Source: JABDLO01 sp041749255 (GTDB lineage: Bacteria > Bacteroidota > Bacteroidia > Chitinophagales > Saprospiraceae). From it: 64,000 nucleotides of DNA. The notes beneath the pieces are model-generated. The model had not been told where the DNA came from. It did no database searches and saw only the letters and a list, made by a program, of their open reading frames with translations. Below are positions 18,139 to 27,343 of the stretch, piece by piece; position 1 is the first letter of the stretch, and every line of letters begins with the position of its first letter. Position numbers and translations under genes: made by a program. The stretch lies in NCBI GenBank assembly GCA_041749255.1, contig JBGTBR010000004.1, positions 3,231 to 67,230 of the forward strand. The letters are read 5' to 3'.

Positions 18139-20877
18139 ATGACAAAAAAAATGATTAAAACCCTGTTTCTGGTATGCATGTTTATGCCTATATTTTCACA
18201 GACAACAACCGAATTGCCAGATCCCATAAAAATTACCAGTGTTGAGGGCATTACAGAATATCAATTAGACAATGGTCTCAGGGTGTTGTTGTTTCCCGAT
18301 CCGACTAAGCAAACCATTACCGTCAATATCACATATCTGGTTGGATCTAAACATGAAAATTACGGGGAGACAGGGATGGCTCATTTACTGGAACATCTGG
18401 TCTTTAAAGGAACTCCCCGACACCCTAATATTCCACAGGAATTGACGGAAAGAGGAGCCAGGCCGAATGGAACTACCTGGACAGATCGTACAAATTACTT
18501 TGAAACTTTTTCTGCAACAGAAGATAATCTGAATTGGGCTCTCGACCTGGAGGCTGATCGTATGGTTAATTCTTACATTTCGAAAGAAGACCTTGATAGT
18601 GAAATGACCGTTGTACGAAATGAATTTGAATCAGGTGAAAATAGCCCTTTCAGGGTATTGTGGCAAAGGATAATGGCCGCTGCATTTGACTGGCATAATT
18701 ACGGAAAATCTACCATTGGTGCCCGATCGGATATCGAGAATGTGCCCATTGAGCGTCTCCAGGCTTTTTATCGTAATTATTACCAGCCAGATAATGCTGT
18801 GCTGGTTGTAGCCGGGAAAATTGATGAGGAAAAGACCCTCAAGTTGGTCAATGAATATTTTGGTCCCATTCCCAGACCTGAGCGCACCATATTGACGACT
18901 TATACCAGAGACCCGGAACAGGATGGAGAGAGAATGGTAACCGTAAGACGTGTTGGCGATACGCAGATGATTGGAGTCGGATTTAAAACATGTGCAGCAT
19001 CTCACCCTGATGCCGCGGCTTTGGATGTACTCAATAACATCTTAGGAAATACACCTTCAGGAAGGCTGTATAAAGCACTCATCGATACAAAAAAGGCGGC
19101 CAATGTTTTCACATTTAATTTTCAATGGAAGGAACCCGGTTTTATGCTGGCTATGACAGAAGTTCCTAAAGACAAATCAATTGATGAAGCCAAAGCTATT
19201 ATGATAGAAACCCTTGATAATATAAGGACTGAGGCACCTACACAAGAGGAAGTAGAGAGGGCAAAAAACACACTGATTAAACAAATTGAGCTGGCATTTA
19301 ATTCTTCAGAGAGAATTGGACTACAACTCAGTGAATCCATTGGGGCTGGAGACTGGCGTCTGCTTTTTATCAATCGCGACAGATTAAAGGATGTTACAGT
19401 CGATGATGTGATCCGGGTCGCAAATAATTATTTGAAACCCGACAACAGAACTGTAGGCCAATTTATTCCTATCGATAAGCCCGACAGAACCGAGATTCCT
19501 GAAGATGTGGATATTGCTGCTCTTGTAAAAGACTATAAGGGAACACAAAATATAGTAATGGGAGAAGAATTTGATCCAACACCGTCTAATATTGATGCCA
19601 GGACATCGAGAACGGTACTTGATAATGGATTGAAAGTAGGCATGTTACCTAAGAAGACCAGGGGCGAGTCTGTGCAGGTGAGAATGACTCTTCGATTTGG
19701 CGATATCGAAAATCTATGGGGTAAGGCTAAGGCTGGCCAGATGGCGGCAACACTACTCAACAGAGGCACCAGTAAAATGACCAGGGAAGAGATCAAAGAT
19801 GCATTTGATAAATTAAAGGCCAATGTAAATATTTTCGGAAGTGCTACTGTATTAGGAATAAACATAGAAACCAATAGGGAAAATATTGCAGATGTAATGA
19901 ACTTATTAAATGAAGTGCTCAAGGATCCCTCTTTTCCTGAAGATGAATTTGAAAAAGCGGTGCTCCAGCAAATTACCAGTATAGAGTCCAATATGAGCGA
20001 ACCCACAGCAATAGGCTCCAATAAGCTTGCAAAATATGTTAATCCATATGAAGAAGGCGATCCAAGGTATGCGGAGACTTTTGAAGAAAGTATATCCAAT
20101 TGGAAAAAACTGACATTGGACGAGGTAAAGCAATTTTACAAAGATTTTTATGGAGCTAACCATGGCACAATAGGAATTGTAGGTGATTTTGATGAAGGTG
20201 AAATGAAGAAAATGATTTCTGATATGTTTGGAGAATGGAATTCCCCTGCTTCTTATACTCGTCTGGAGTCAAAAATCAAAGAAATTGAAACACTCAATTT
20301 AAATGTGGAAACCCCTGATAAAGCCAATGCTTTTTTCCTGGCACTTCAGCAATTTGAAATGAGAGATGACCATATGGATTACCCCGCTATGCTTCTGGGG
20401 AATTTTATGTTAGGAGGTGGATTCCTCAATTCCAGGCTGGCTACCCGTATCCGGCAAAATGAGGGCATTAGTTATGGAGTGGGATCGTTTTTTAACGCCG
20501 GATCTATAGACAATGTAGCATCACTGAATGGTTATGCCATCTACGCACCCGAGAATGTAGAGAGACTCGAAGCCGCTTTTAGAGAAGAAATTGAAAAAAT
20601 AATCAATGAAGGCTTTACAGAAGAAGAGGTTACCGCTGCCAAAAGCGGGTGGTTACAATCCAGATCAGTTAATCGTGCGCAGGATGCGAGCCTGGCAATG
20701 ACACTCAACAATTATGAGTTTTTAAATCGCACTCTGGCATGGGATCAGGATTTGGAAGACAAAGTGGCAGCACTTACCACCGATCAGATCAATGCCGTTA
20801 TGAAAAAATACATCAAGCCAGAAAAAATACATATGGTTAAGGCAGGTGATTTTGCCAAGGCCGATCAGCAAGATTAA
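18139..20877 (+). CDS. M16 family zinc metallopeptidase (two-domain)
   Basis: 912 residues with a signal peptide ending near FSQT (residue 22). The first M16 half carries the inverted zinc motif H82-L-L-E-H86 and the downstream acidic ligand segment RNEFESGENSPF. The second half (about residues 480-900) has the fold but no HxxEH, as usual for fused insulinase-type peptidases. Likely periplasmic degradation of peptides. Monocistronic, closed by a perfect 15-bp hairpin. Confidence 0.95.
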   Translation: MTKKMIKTLFLVCMFMPIFSQTTTELPDPIKITSVEGITEYQLDNGLRVLLFPDPTKQTITVNITYLVGSKHENYGETGMAHLLEHLVFKGTPRHPNIPQELTERGARPNGTTWTDRTNYFETFSATEDNLNWALDLEADRMVNSYISKEDLDSEMTVVRNEFESGENSPFRVLWQRIMAAAFDWHNYGKSTIGARSDIENVPIERLQAFYRNYYQPDNAVLVVAGKIDEEKTLKLVNEYFGPIPRPERTILTTYTRDPEQDGERMVTVRRVGDTQMIGVGFKTCAASHPDAAALDVLNNILGNTPSGRLYKALIDTKKAANVFTFNFQWKEPGFMLAMTEVPKDKSIDEAKAIMIETLDNIRTEAPTQEEVERAKNTLIKQIELAFNSSERIGLQLSESIGAGDWRLLFINRDRLKDVTVDDVIRVANNYLKPDNRTVGQFIPIDKPDRTEIPEDVDIAALVKDYKGTQNIVMGEEFDPTPSNIDARTSRTVLDNGLKVGMLPKKTRGESVQVRMTLRFGDIENLWGKAKAGQMAATLLNRGTSKMTREEIKDAFDKLKANVNIFGSATVLGINIETNRENIADVMNLLNEVLKDPSFPEDEFEKAVLQQITSIESNMSEPTAIGSNKLAKYVNPYEEGDPRYAETFEESISNWKKLTLDEVKQFYKDFYGANHGTIGIVGDFDEGEMKKMISDMFGEWNSPASYTRLESKIKEIETLNLNVETPDKANAFFLALQQFEMRDDHMDYPAMLLGNFMLGGGFLNSRLATRIRQNEGISYGVGSFFNAGSIDNVASLNGYAIYAPENVERLEAAFREEIEKIINEGFTEEEVTAAKSGWLQSRSVNRAQDASLAMTLNNYEFLNRTLAWDQDLEDKVAALTTDQINAVMKKYIKPEKIHMVKAGDFAKADQQD

Positions 20878-20890
20878 AAACGGAATATCA

Positions 20891-20929
20891 ATAAGGAATC
20901 AGAGGATATCATCACCTCTGATTCCTTAT
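20891..20929 (+). terminator. Terminator of the M16 peptidase gene
   Basis: A perfect 15-bp stem, 20891-20905 with 20915-20929 (core AAGGAATCAGAGG), and a 9-base loop, 13 bp after the stop. It is followed by a short CTTTTAAG tract. Confidence 0.75.
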
Positions 20930-21013
20930 CTTTTAAGTATGAGGGATGTTTTTAATTATTGAACATAAGGGCAATACTTTAGAGCCTTCATTTTAATAAA
21001 AATAAAGTGTGGA

Positions 21014-21427
21014 ATGAAACATTCAACCAATACATACAATACATTCATTCAGGTGGCTGAAGATTGTCCTGTCCAAAACGGCGAAATTCCCTTACCCAGG
21101 AACGGAAAGGAAACGGAGGGTAGCCGGCAGTACAATATGATCTCCGCAAATCCCTACAAATACACATCTGATGACATTGTGTTTGGTGTTTTTGCAATAA
21201 AAAACCATGTAGATGAAGTAGACCGGCAAGCTGTAAGAGATGACTTTTTTTCCAAAGGAAGGGCTTGTTTGCGGGCATCACCTCTAACCAAACGATACGG
21301 CTGGGGTATCCACAGCGATGCTGAAGGCAAAGTGGCTTTGTATGGAATGGAAACGGATGAATACAGAAGTTTATCTGAAGATGGAACCATTGCAAAAGTC
21401 AAGGCTATGCGATCCAGCCGTAAATAA
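21014..21427 (+). CDS. DUF6157 family protein
   Basis: 137 residues, cytoplasmic. The whole length matches the family pattern: NTYNTFIQVAEDCPV, MISANPYKYTSDD, FFSKGRACLRASPLTKRYGW and GIHSDAEGKVALYGMETDEY. The function of the family is not established. The gene stands before a VOC-family gene in the same direction, a possible but unproven functional link. Confidence 0.88.
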   Translation: MKHSTNTYNTFIQVAEDCPVQNGEIPLPRNGKETEGSRQYNMISANPYKYTSDDIVFGVFAIKNHVDEVDRQAVRDDFFSKGRACLRASPLTKRYGWGIHSDAEGKVALYGMETDEYRSLSEDGTIAKVKAMRSSRK

Positions 21428-21535
21428 GAAGTTAGGTAAAACTTTATTAGTGCTATCTCCATGGGCTAAGCTACATATTTATTCAGGGTTATCTCAGTAA
21501 ATTTATAATTTGAAGGATTATTTTAAACTCAAACT

Positions 21536-21949
21536 ATGAGAAGAGTAACAGGAATTGGTGGCATATTTTTTAAATGTAAAGATCCTGAGAAAGTGAAGGA
21601 GTGGTATAGCAAGCATCTCGGAATTGAAACAGATCAATGGGGTACCAATTTCGAATGGAGACAGGCAGATCATCCTTCTAAAATGGGTTTTACACAATGG
21701 AGCCCTATGAAAGAGGATTCTAAGCATATAGAACCCTCGAGTGTGGAATTTATGATCAATTACCGGGTTCACAACCTGGATGGTTTGTTAGAGGAACTAC
21801 GACATGAGAATGTGACTATTGTAGGAGAGGTGGAAGAATACGATTATGGAAAATTCGCTCATATTCTGGACGGAGAGGGAAACAAAGTGGAGCTATGGGA
21901 ACCCAATGACGAAGTGTACCATACGATTGTAGAAGGAAGAACAAAGTAA
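21536..21949 (+). CDS. VOC (glyoxalase/bleomycin-resistance) family protein
   Basis: 137 residues with one VOC module: VTGIGGIFFKCKDPEKVKEWYSKHLG at the N-terminus and the closing strand FAHILDGEGNKVELWEP with a conserved metal-ligand-type Glu. Such proteins are dioxygenases, lyases or binding proteins using a divalent metal. The substrate is unknown. It lies between DUF6157 and a reductase gene in one direction. Confidence 0.88.
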   Translation: MRRVTGIGGIFFKCKDPEKVKEWYSKHLGIETDQWGTNFEWRQADHPSKMGFTQWSPMKEDSKHIEPSSVEFMINYRVHNLDGLLEELRHENVTIVGEVEEYDYGKFAHILDGEGNKVELWEPNDEVYHTIVEGRTK

Positions 21950-22006
21950 TAGTCATCTCCTCATACGTTAATTCTCGGTTTACCTTATATTTACGGGAAA
22001 AGCGAT

Positions 22007-23227
22007 ATGAAAGATCGAAAGTATGATATTGTCCTGTTAGGAGCTACGGGATTTACCGGAAATTATGTAGCCAGATACCTGGCAACTTACGCTATTCAGG
22101 AAAACATAAATTGGGCAATAGCAGGAAGGAATGTAGAAAAACTGAAGACCCTTGCTGAAGAAATGGGTGCGAATGAATTGCCTATTATCTATGCGGATAT
22201 AAACGATCCGGAATCTTTGGATAAAATGGCTTCTTCCACAAAAGTGGTATGTACAACTGTAGGGCCTTTTGCCAAATTTGGGACTCCTGTAGTAGATGCC
22301 TGCGTCAAAGCCCGAACCCATTACTGCGATATTACCGGTGAAACACATTGGATCAAAAAGATCATTGACCTGTATCATAATAAAGCTGTTGAGTCTGGGG
22401 TCAAAATTGTGCATTGCTGTGGTTTTGACTCCATACCCTCCGACCTGGGAGTGAGTTTTGTGCAAAAACATGCAAAAGAAAAGTTTGGAGAATATTGTCA
22501 TTCTGTAAAAATGAGAGTGCGTGTATTAAAAGGTAAGTTTAGTGGAGGCACGTATACCAGCATGTCAAATATCCTGGAAGAAGCTGCCAAAGATAAGGAG
22601 ATCCGAAAAACCTTGCGTGATCCCTATAGCCTCAATCCTACTGATGCTCCACGAGGACCGGAACAAAGAGATCTTCACAAAGTCGTTTACGAAAAGGAAT
22701 CAAAATCCTGGATTGCTCCATTCATTATGGAAGCCATTAATACCCGAATAGTACGCCGCAGTCATGCCCTGAAGGGTCACCCTTATGGAGTTGATTTTGT
22801 GTATAATGAAGGTGTGATGACAGGTGATGGATGGAAAGGAAGAATAAAAGGCATTATGATGACATTACCACTGGCTCTGATGATGGCTGCCAAACCTGGA
22901 GGCATGTTAAAAAAGGTGCTCAACAGATACCTTCCAAAACCCGGAGAAGGCCCAACAGAGAAAGAAGTCCGGGAGGGTTTTTACATATTGTTGTTTTTTG
23001 GTCGCACACCCAATGGTCATACCATAAAGGCCAAATGGAAAGGCGACCAGGATCCCGGTTATGGATCTACCTCAAAAATGCTGGCGCATAGTGCCATCTG
23101 TCTGGCCAGGGATACAACTAAACTGCCTGAGATATTTGGTGTGCTTACACCTTCTACAGCTATGGGAGAAGTTTTACTAAATAGGCTGGTGACCCATGCG
23201 GGAATTCAGATGGAAGTGGTGGAATAA
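22007..23227 (+). CDS. Saccharopine-dehydrogenase-like NAD(P)-binding protein (trans-acting enoyl reductase type)
   Basis: 406 residues. N-terminal Rossmann domain with YDIVLLGATGFTGNYVARYL, then TTVGPFAKFGTPVVDAC, THYCDITGETHWI and HCCGFDSIPSDLGV, the hallmark blocks of this family. The C-terminal part (about residues 250-400) lacks a lysine-biosynthesis context, so the relationship is to trans-acting enoyl reductases such as the mycobacterial lipid enzyme rather than to true saccharopine dehydrogenase. Probably a lipid or isoprenoid double-bond reductase; this is inference. Confidence 0.85.
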   Translation: MKDRKYDIVLLGATGFTGNYVARYLATYAIQENINWAIAGRNVEKLKTLAEEMGANELPIIYADINDPESLDKMASSTKVVCTTVGPFAKFGTPVVDACVKARTHYCDITGETHWIKKIIDLYHNKAVESGVKIVHCCGFDSIPSDLGVSFVQKHAKEKFGEYCHSVKMRVRVLKGKFSGGTYTSMSNILEEAAKDKEIRKTLRDPYSLNPTDAPRGPEQRDLHKVVYEKESKSWIAPFIMEAINTRIVRRSHALKGHPYGVDFVYNEGVMTGDGWKGRIKGIMMTLPLALMMAAKPGGMLKKVLNRYLPKPGEGPTEKEVREGFYILLFFGRTPNGHTIKAKWKGDQDPGYGSTSKMLAHSAICLARDTTKLPEIFGVLTPSTAMGEVLLNRLVTHAGIQMEVVE

Positions 23228-23318
23228 CGAATTTGGCGGTCATTGAAAAAAGAGAAACAGGCACCTATAAATATGACTAAAAAGCACGAAAAACAGTATC
23301 AAATTACATAATTAAATT

Positions 23319-24455
23319 ATGGATATATTATTCTTGCTCGGTGCAACACAGGCATTCTTCTTTGGGATTTTATTAATGGGTAAAAGAAAAGACAGATTTT
23401 CCTCAAAACTGCTCCTCTTATTTTTTAGTTTAATGGGCTTTGTACTCATTGAACACTTCTTATTCCAAAAAGGTATCATCTTTGATTTTCCTCATTTGAT
23501 TGGACTTACTTATACTTTACCCATAATATTAGGTCCCATTATTTTTTTTTATACCAAATCTTTAACAACCGAAAATAATATAAATGTATTCAGAGATTTT
23601 TTACCTCACGCCATACCGTTTTTATTTATTACCTGTTTTTTAATTTTTGACTTCTATTTTTTAAGTCCGCAGGAGAAGTTGATTTATTACCAAAGGGAAA
23701 CCCAAGGCGAGACATCCCTTTTCATTTACATTGCTGAATTCTTTATTAATTTTTCAATTCCAGTTTATTCAATCGTTTCACTGCTTTTACTAAAAAGGCA
23801 TCATAAACATATCAAAGAAAGCTTCTCGAACACCAAAAACATAGACTTTCATTGGTTGAAAATAGTTTTGGGCTGTATGGTACTGGTTTCATTTGTTTCC
23901 GTATTGATGGGGTTTTTAAGTGACTATTTCAATTATATCTCTTATCAGGATGGAGACAATTTTATGTACATTACCCTAACTGTAATCATTTATTTTTTAG
24001 GCTATTATGGTATTAGGCAAAAACCGGTTTTTTCAAATGTGTTGTATATTTCAGAAACTGATGCTGCAAAAACTCTAAAACCAAAATATGCAAACTCTTC
24101 TTTAAAAGAGCGAGAAAAAGAAAAACTATCAAAGCATCTTATCCAATATATGGAATCCCAAAAACCATTCTTAAATGAGAACTTGACTTTGAAAGAATTG
24201 GCAACTAACCTTGAAATCACCCCAAATAATCTTTCCCAACTGATCAATGAAAGTTTTAATAAAAATTTCTATGAGTTTGTTAATGGATACAGAGTTAATG
24301 AAGTGAAGAGTATGTTATCTGACCCAAAATATTCTTATTATTCATTGCTTGGAATCGCATATGAGTGCGGGTTTAGTTCCAAATCAACCTTTAACAGTGT
24401 TTTCAAACAAAATACAGGCAAAACACCATCAGAATATAAAAACACTGATTCTTGA
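23319..24455 (+). CDS. AraC-family transcriptional regulator with N-terminal membrane domain
   Basis: 378 residues. The first 230 or so residues hold about seven hydrophobic segments (FLLGATQAFFFGILLMG, LLLLFFSLMGFVLIEHF and others). A charged linker follows, then an AraC/HTH_18 DNA-binding domain from about residue 275 (LTLKELATNLEITPNNLSQL, then LLGIAYECGFSSKSTFNSVF and KQNTGKTPSEYK). Membrane-bound AraC regulators of this layout are common in Bacteroidota. The membrane acyltransferase gene 143 bp downstream is a plausible target. Confidence 0.92.
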   Translation: MDILFLLGATQAFFFGILLMGKRKDRFSSKLLLLFFSLMGFVLIEHFLFQKGIIFDFPHLIGLTYTLPIILGPIIFFYTKSLTTENNINVFRDFLPHAIPFLFITCFLIFDFYFLSPQEKLIYYQRETQGETSLFIYIAEFFINFSIPVYSIVSLLLLKRHHKHIKESFSNTKNIDFHWLKIVLGCMVLVSFVSVLMGFLSDYFNYISYQDGDNFMYITLTVIIYFLGYYGIRQKPVFSNVLYISETDAAKTLKPKYANSSLKEREKEKLSKHLIQYMESQKPFLNENLTLKELATNLEITPNNLSQLINESFNKNFYEFVNGYRVNEVKSMLSDPKYSYYSLLGIAYECGFSSKSTFNSVFKQNTGKTPSEYKNTDS

Positions 24456-24598
24456 TTTTACTTTCTTATCTTCCAGTCCTACCAGAATGGACATGCCAAT
24501 AATTAAAGTTGAATAAATAGTAGTCCGGACTTACACTTTCGGTCATTTTTCCTTACACAGGGTTATAATTTTATCCGAATCTTTAAAAAGGAAATCGG

Positions 24599-25738
24599 AT
24601 GAATGCCCGACTTTACTATATTGACTGGTTAAGGGTTATTGCCTTCGGCCTTTTGTTTGTTTTTCACACCTTGCGATTGTTCGATACTTATCCCTGGCAT
24701 CTGAAAAACAATGAAACCAGCATCTTTTTCAATTATATAATTGAATTTATGCACAGTTGGCGAATGTATATCATTTTTTTTGTCTCTGGGGCGGGTACTT
24801 ATTTTGCTATTAAGTCAAAGAGGGAGAACTTTTTGAATGGAAGATTAAAACGTTTGATCATTCCTTATATTTTTGGGATTGTCATTTTAATCCCACCCCA
24901 AAAATTCTTTGAAGCTGTACAGCAATCCGGTTATGAAGAGAACTTTTTTTCGTTCCTGATGCTATTGCCTCAAAGTATGTTAAATGTAAATTTTGATTGG
25001 AATTTAATATGGACAGGATATTTTGGTTACCATCTATGGTATTTGTTATACCTTTTCATTCAAACTCTTCTTTTCCTGCCATTATTCAGCTATATGTTAA
25101 AAAATGAAATCAAAGTGTGTGAATTATCAAATAAATTCTTGTGGTCATTTTTTAAATTCTGGTATATTATTATTCCTTTTATCATACTTGAGTTTCTTTT
25201 ACGTCCTGTATTTCCTGAATACCTGAACTGGGCGGATTTTGCTATATTTTCGCTTTACTTCTTTCTGGGATTTCTTTCACAGATCAATCGAAAAGTCATT
25301 TCATTCATTGAAAGACATGCATATAGGTTTCTATTGTTAGCCATAAGCTGTTGGAGTTTTTATTTGCTTAATAAAAATGTTCTTGATAATATTTCAGTCC
25401 CGGAATATACATTGAATTTCTTTTTATCAATCATTTTGAAAAATCTGAACAGTTTAAGTTGGGTACTTGCTTTTATAGGGCTCGGAAAGAAATTTCTGGA
25501 TTTTAATCATCGTTATTTGACCGACCTCAATCAAGGTATTTTACCGTTTTATATTTTGCACCAAACCATAATCATCTTTGTTGGATTCTACATAGTTCCT
25601 CTTAATCTTACTATGGCTGAAAAGTTTATTTTTGTATTTTTAGCTTCATTGATTGTGACAATTGGTTTATATCAAGTTATATGGCGAAATAGTTTTTTAA
25701 GATTCTTTTTTGGTATGAAATCGAATAAGAAAAACTAA
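24599..25738 (+). CDS. Acyltransferase family 3 membrane protein (OpgC-like)
   Basis: 379 residues with about ten membrane segments. The N-terminal YYIDWLRVIAFGLLFVFHTLRLF carries the D-x-x-R and F-H-x residues of acyltransferase-3 proteins, and LYLFIQTLLFLPLF and FYILHQTIIIFVGFY are typical later segments. It probably O-acylates a surface glycan or other envelope molecule. It lies directly after the membrane AraC regulator gene. Confidence 0.88.
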   Translation: MNARLYYIDWLRVIAFGLLFVFHTLRLFDTYPWHLKNNETSIFFNYIIEFMHSWRMYIIFFVSGAGTYFAIKSKRENFLNGRLKRLIIPYIFGIVILIPPQKFFEAVQQSGYEENFFSFLMLLPQSMLNVNFDWNLIWTGYFGYHLWYLLYLFIQTLLFLPLFSYMLKNEIKVCELSNKFLWSFFKFWYIIIPFIILEFLLRPVFPEYLNWADFAIFSLYFFLGFLSQINRKVISFIERHAYRFLLLAISCWSFYLLNKNVLDNISVPEYTLNFFLSIILKNLNSLSWVLAFIGLGKKFLDFNHRYLTDLNQGILPFYILHQTIIIFVGFYIVPLNLTMAEKFIFVFLASLIVTIGLYQVIWRNSFLRFFFGMKSNKKN

Positions 25739-26052
25739 TAATCAAAGAGAAAGGCACAATGTCCTTACACCTTAAGGAAGTAAAGAATCGTCGCTTTAAT
25801 AACTTTACTTCAAAGAGAAAATTAACAAGAAAATATTCAATACTATGAATGGATAATATTTAATGCACCGCCAATATTATGTATTTAATCACCAACTCAG
25901 TGGGAACGGGTGAAGTGGTAAATTGAAGGTTTGTGCTACTAAGAAACTTTGTGGTAAACGGAAAAGATCCTCAAAGTTTTAGGGACTATTCAGCTACTGC
26001 CCACACACGAAAACCGATATTTTGATAGGATTCTTAGAATAATTATAGCTTA

Positions 26053-26145
26053 CCCGTTTACAAACGTATAATAAACGTTTACAAACGTATGTAATCGTAA
26101 AAGATACGAGTAACGTTTTTCCTCTCCTACATCTTTGCATCGACA
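26053..26145 (+). promoter_or_regulatory. ssb1 control region: palindromes and promoter shared with ssb2
   Basis: Two copies of CGTTTACAAACG (26055-26066 and 26076-26087), then TCGTA-N5-TACGA (26095-26109), then TCCTACATCTTTGCATCG (about 26126-26142), which holds a CATCTTTGCA -7-like box. The same order and nearly the same sequence occur upstream of ssb2 at 52993-53090 in reverse orientation. This looks like operators plus promoter of one regulon. Confidence 0.7.
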
Positions 26146-26198
26146 ATGATCGCAAGTGGATAATCACTTACATTCGATCGGTTTTTCGTTTCATCCGT

Positions 26199-26241
26199 CT
26201 CGTCATGAGTAAAGCAAAAAAATCTAACAACTCATGATGAG
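26199..26241 (+). promoter_or_regulatory. Leader hairpin of ssb1
   Basis: CTCGTCATGAGT (26199-26210) pairs with ACTCATGATGAG (26230-26241): 12 bp with one G-U pair and an A-rich loop, ending 18 bases before the start codon. The ssb2 leader has a different stem sequence at the same place. Confidence 0.6.
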
Positions 26242-26259
26242 ATACAAAAACTTTAAGTT

Positions 26260-26607
26260 ATGAATACTTTAAAAAATCATGTGCAGCTCATAGGTAACTT
26301 GGGCAGAGATGTGGAGATCACTACTTTTGACTCCGGTAGTAAAGTGGCCAAAATAACTCTGGCTACTTCTGATTATTACAAAAACAACAATGGTGAAAAG
26401 GTGCAGGACACCCAATGGCACAATGTTGTTGCCTGGGGAAAGCTCGCTGACATTATGGCTCAAACCCTCAGTAAAGGCAATGAAGTGGCCATTCAGGGAA
26501 AGCTGGTGCATCGCTCTTATGAAGGAAAAGATGGCATCACCCGTTACGTATCAGAAGTAGTGGCCAATGAATTTTTGAAAATCACGAAAAAGGAAGCCAT
26601 CGTATGA
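26260..26607 (+). CDS. ssb: Single-stranded DNA-binding protein, tail-less paralog 1
   Basis: 115 residues, one OB fold: VQLIGNLGRDVEITTF, ITLATSDYYKN, DTQWHNVVAWGKLADIM and GKLVHRSYEGKDG. It ends KEAIV without the acidic DDDIPF tail that recruits partner proteins to replicative SSB. It is closely similar to ssb2 at 52.5 kb. Probably not the housekeeping SSB; a role in repair, transformation or mobile DNA is possible but unproven. Repeat block B starts directly after its stop. Confidence 0.93.
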   Translation: MNTLKNHVQLIGNLGRDVEITTFDSGSKVAKITLATSDYYKNNNGEKVQDTQWHNVVAWGKLADIMAQTLSKGNEVAIQGKLVHRSYEGKDGITRYVSEVVANEFLKITKKEAIV

Positions 26608-26609
26608 GG

Positions 26610-26935
26610 TGTTGAGGTTGAGGGAAAGGCCTGCCTGCTGTGACCCGGCGCGGGCAGGTTTTTACCTTCGGGAGTTCGAAAAGTCAAAAGGTCTGAAGGT
26701 CTAAAAGTCTGAAAGTCGGAAAGTCGGAAGGTCTCAAGGTCGGAAAGTCTGAAGGTCGGAAAGTCTGAAGGTCTCAATGTAGTAAGGGCGGCAGGTTGAG
26801 GCCAAGGTTGAGGCTAAGGTTTTCGCCTTCAGCAGGTTGAGATCCTTCGGTAGGTCAATAGTCGGAAAGTCTCAAGGTCGGAAAGTCGAAGGTCAGAAAG
26901 GTGAATAGTGAAAAGTTTAAAGTCAATAGCGAATA
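26610..26935. repeat. Low-complexity repeat block B (non-coding)
   Basis: Starts at the ssb1 stop codon. It contains GAGGTTGAGG units, a GC-rich inverted segment (GCCTGCCTGCTG...GCGGGCAGG, about 26629-26660), then GGTCTGAAAGTCGGAAAG-type units at 26693-26776 and again at about 26860-26900. The same unit families are in block A. A frame open across it is just the repeat read as protein. Confidence 0.8.
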
Positions 26936-27032
26936 GCGAACTGCGAATACTAATGGCTACGAAGAAAATACTTGCAACGTAACCGACACAGTCCACCAAT
27001 TTCTCAGGAAGTCTGCAACATTATCCTGGGAT

Positions 27033-27065
27033 AATAAAAACGGGAGTAGCCCTCCCGTTTTTATT
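27033..27065. terminator. Bidirectional terminator
   Basis: AATAAAAACGGGAG (27033-27046) and CTCCCGTTTTTATT (27052-27065) form a perfect 14-bp stem with a 5-base loop, with A and T runs within the arms. It closes the reverse-strand MFS transcript, and anything from the left. Confidence 0.9.
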
Positions 27066-27087
27066 CCCTTTATTCAAATGTCACTAC

Positions 27088-27321
27088 TCAACTATGAACA
27101 AAGCCACATGAATTCGATTCACTCGAGTTAAGTGAAATCCAGCTTGGTTCTATAATTGAGCTGAAATGGTCATTATGTATTGGTACTTCTGGTACTTCAG
27201 TTGATTTATTTATAGATGGAACTTTTATTATATCAAAAATGAATCTTGACAAACCAAATGTGACTTGAGCTTTCATCCACGCTTTAATATTGCGACAGGT
27301 TACATTCAACTTTGTCATCAT
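27088..27321 (-). CDS. Small hypothetical protein (doubtful)
   Basis: A 77-residue frame starting at ATG 27321, 22 bp downstream of the MFS stop and ending 22 bp before the terminator. The frame also continues upstream into the MFS gene in another phase. No signal peptide, membrane segment or known motif. Position inside the same predicted transcript is the only support. Confidence 0.25.
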   Translation of the reverse strand: MMTKLNVTCRNIKAWMKAQVTFGLSRFIFDIIKVPSINKSTEVPEVPIHNDHFSSIIEPSWISLNSSESNSCGFVHS

Positions 27322-27343
27322 TAACTTAGCTATATCCAAACAA

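Noticed and set aside
26544..26777. Reverse-strand frame of 77 residues over the repeat block
   Set aside because: The protein is a direct reading of the GTCGGAAAGTCTGAAGG units (SDFPTFRLSDLETFRLSD) and overlaps the end of ssb1. No start context or family.
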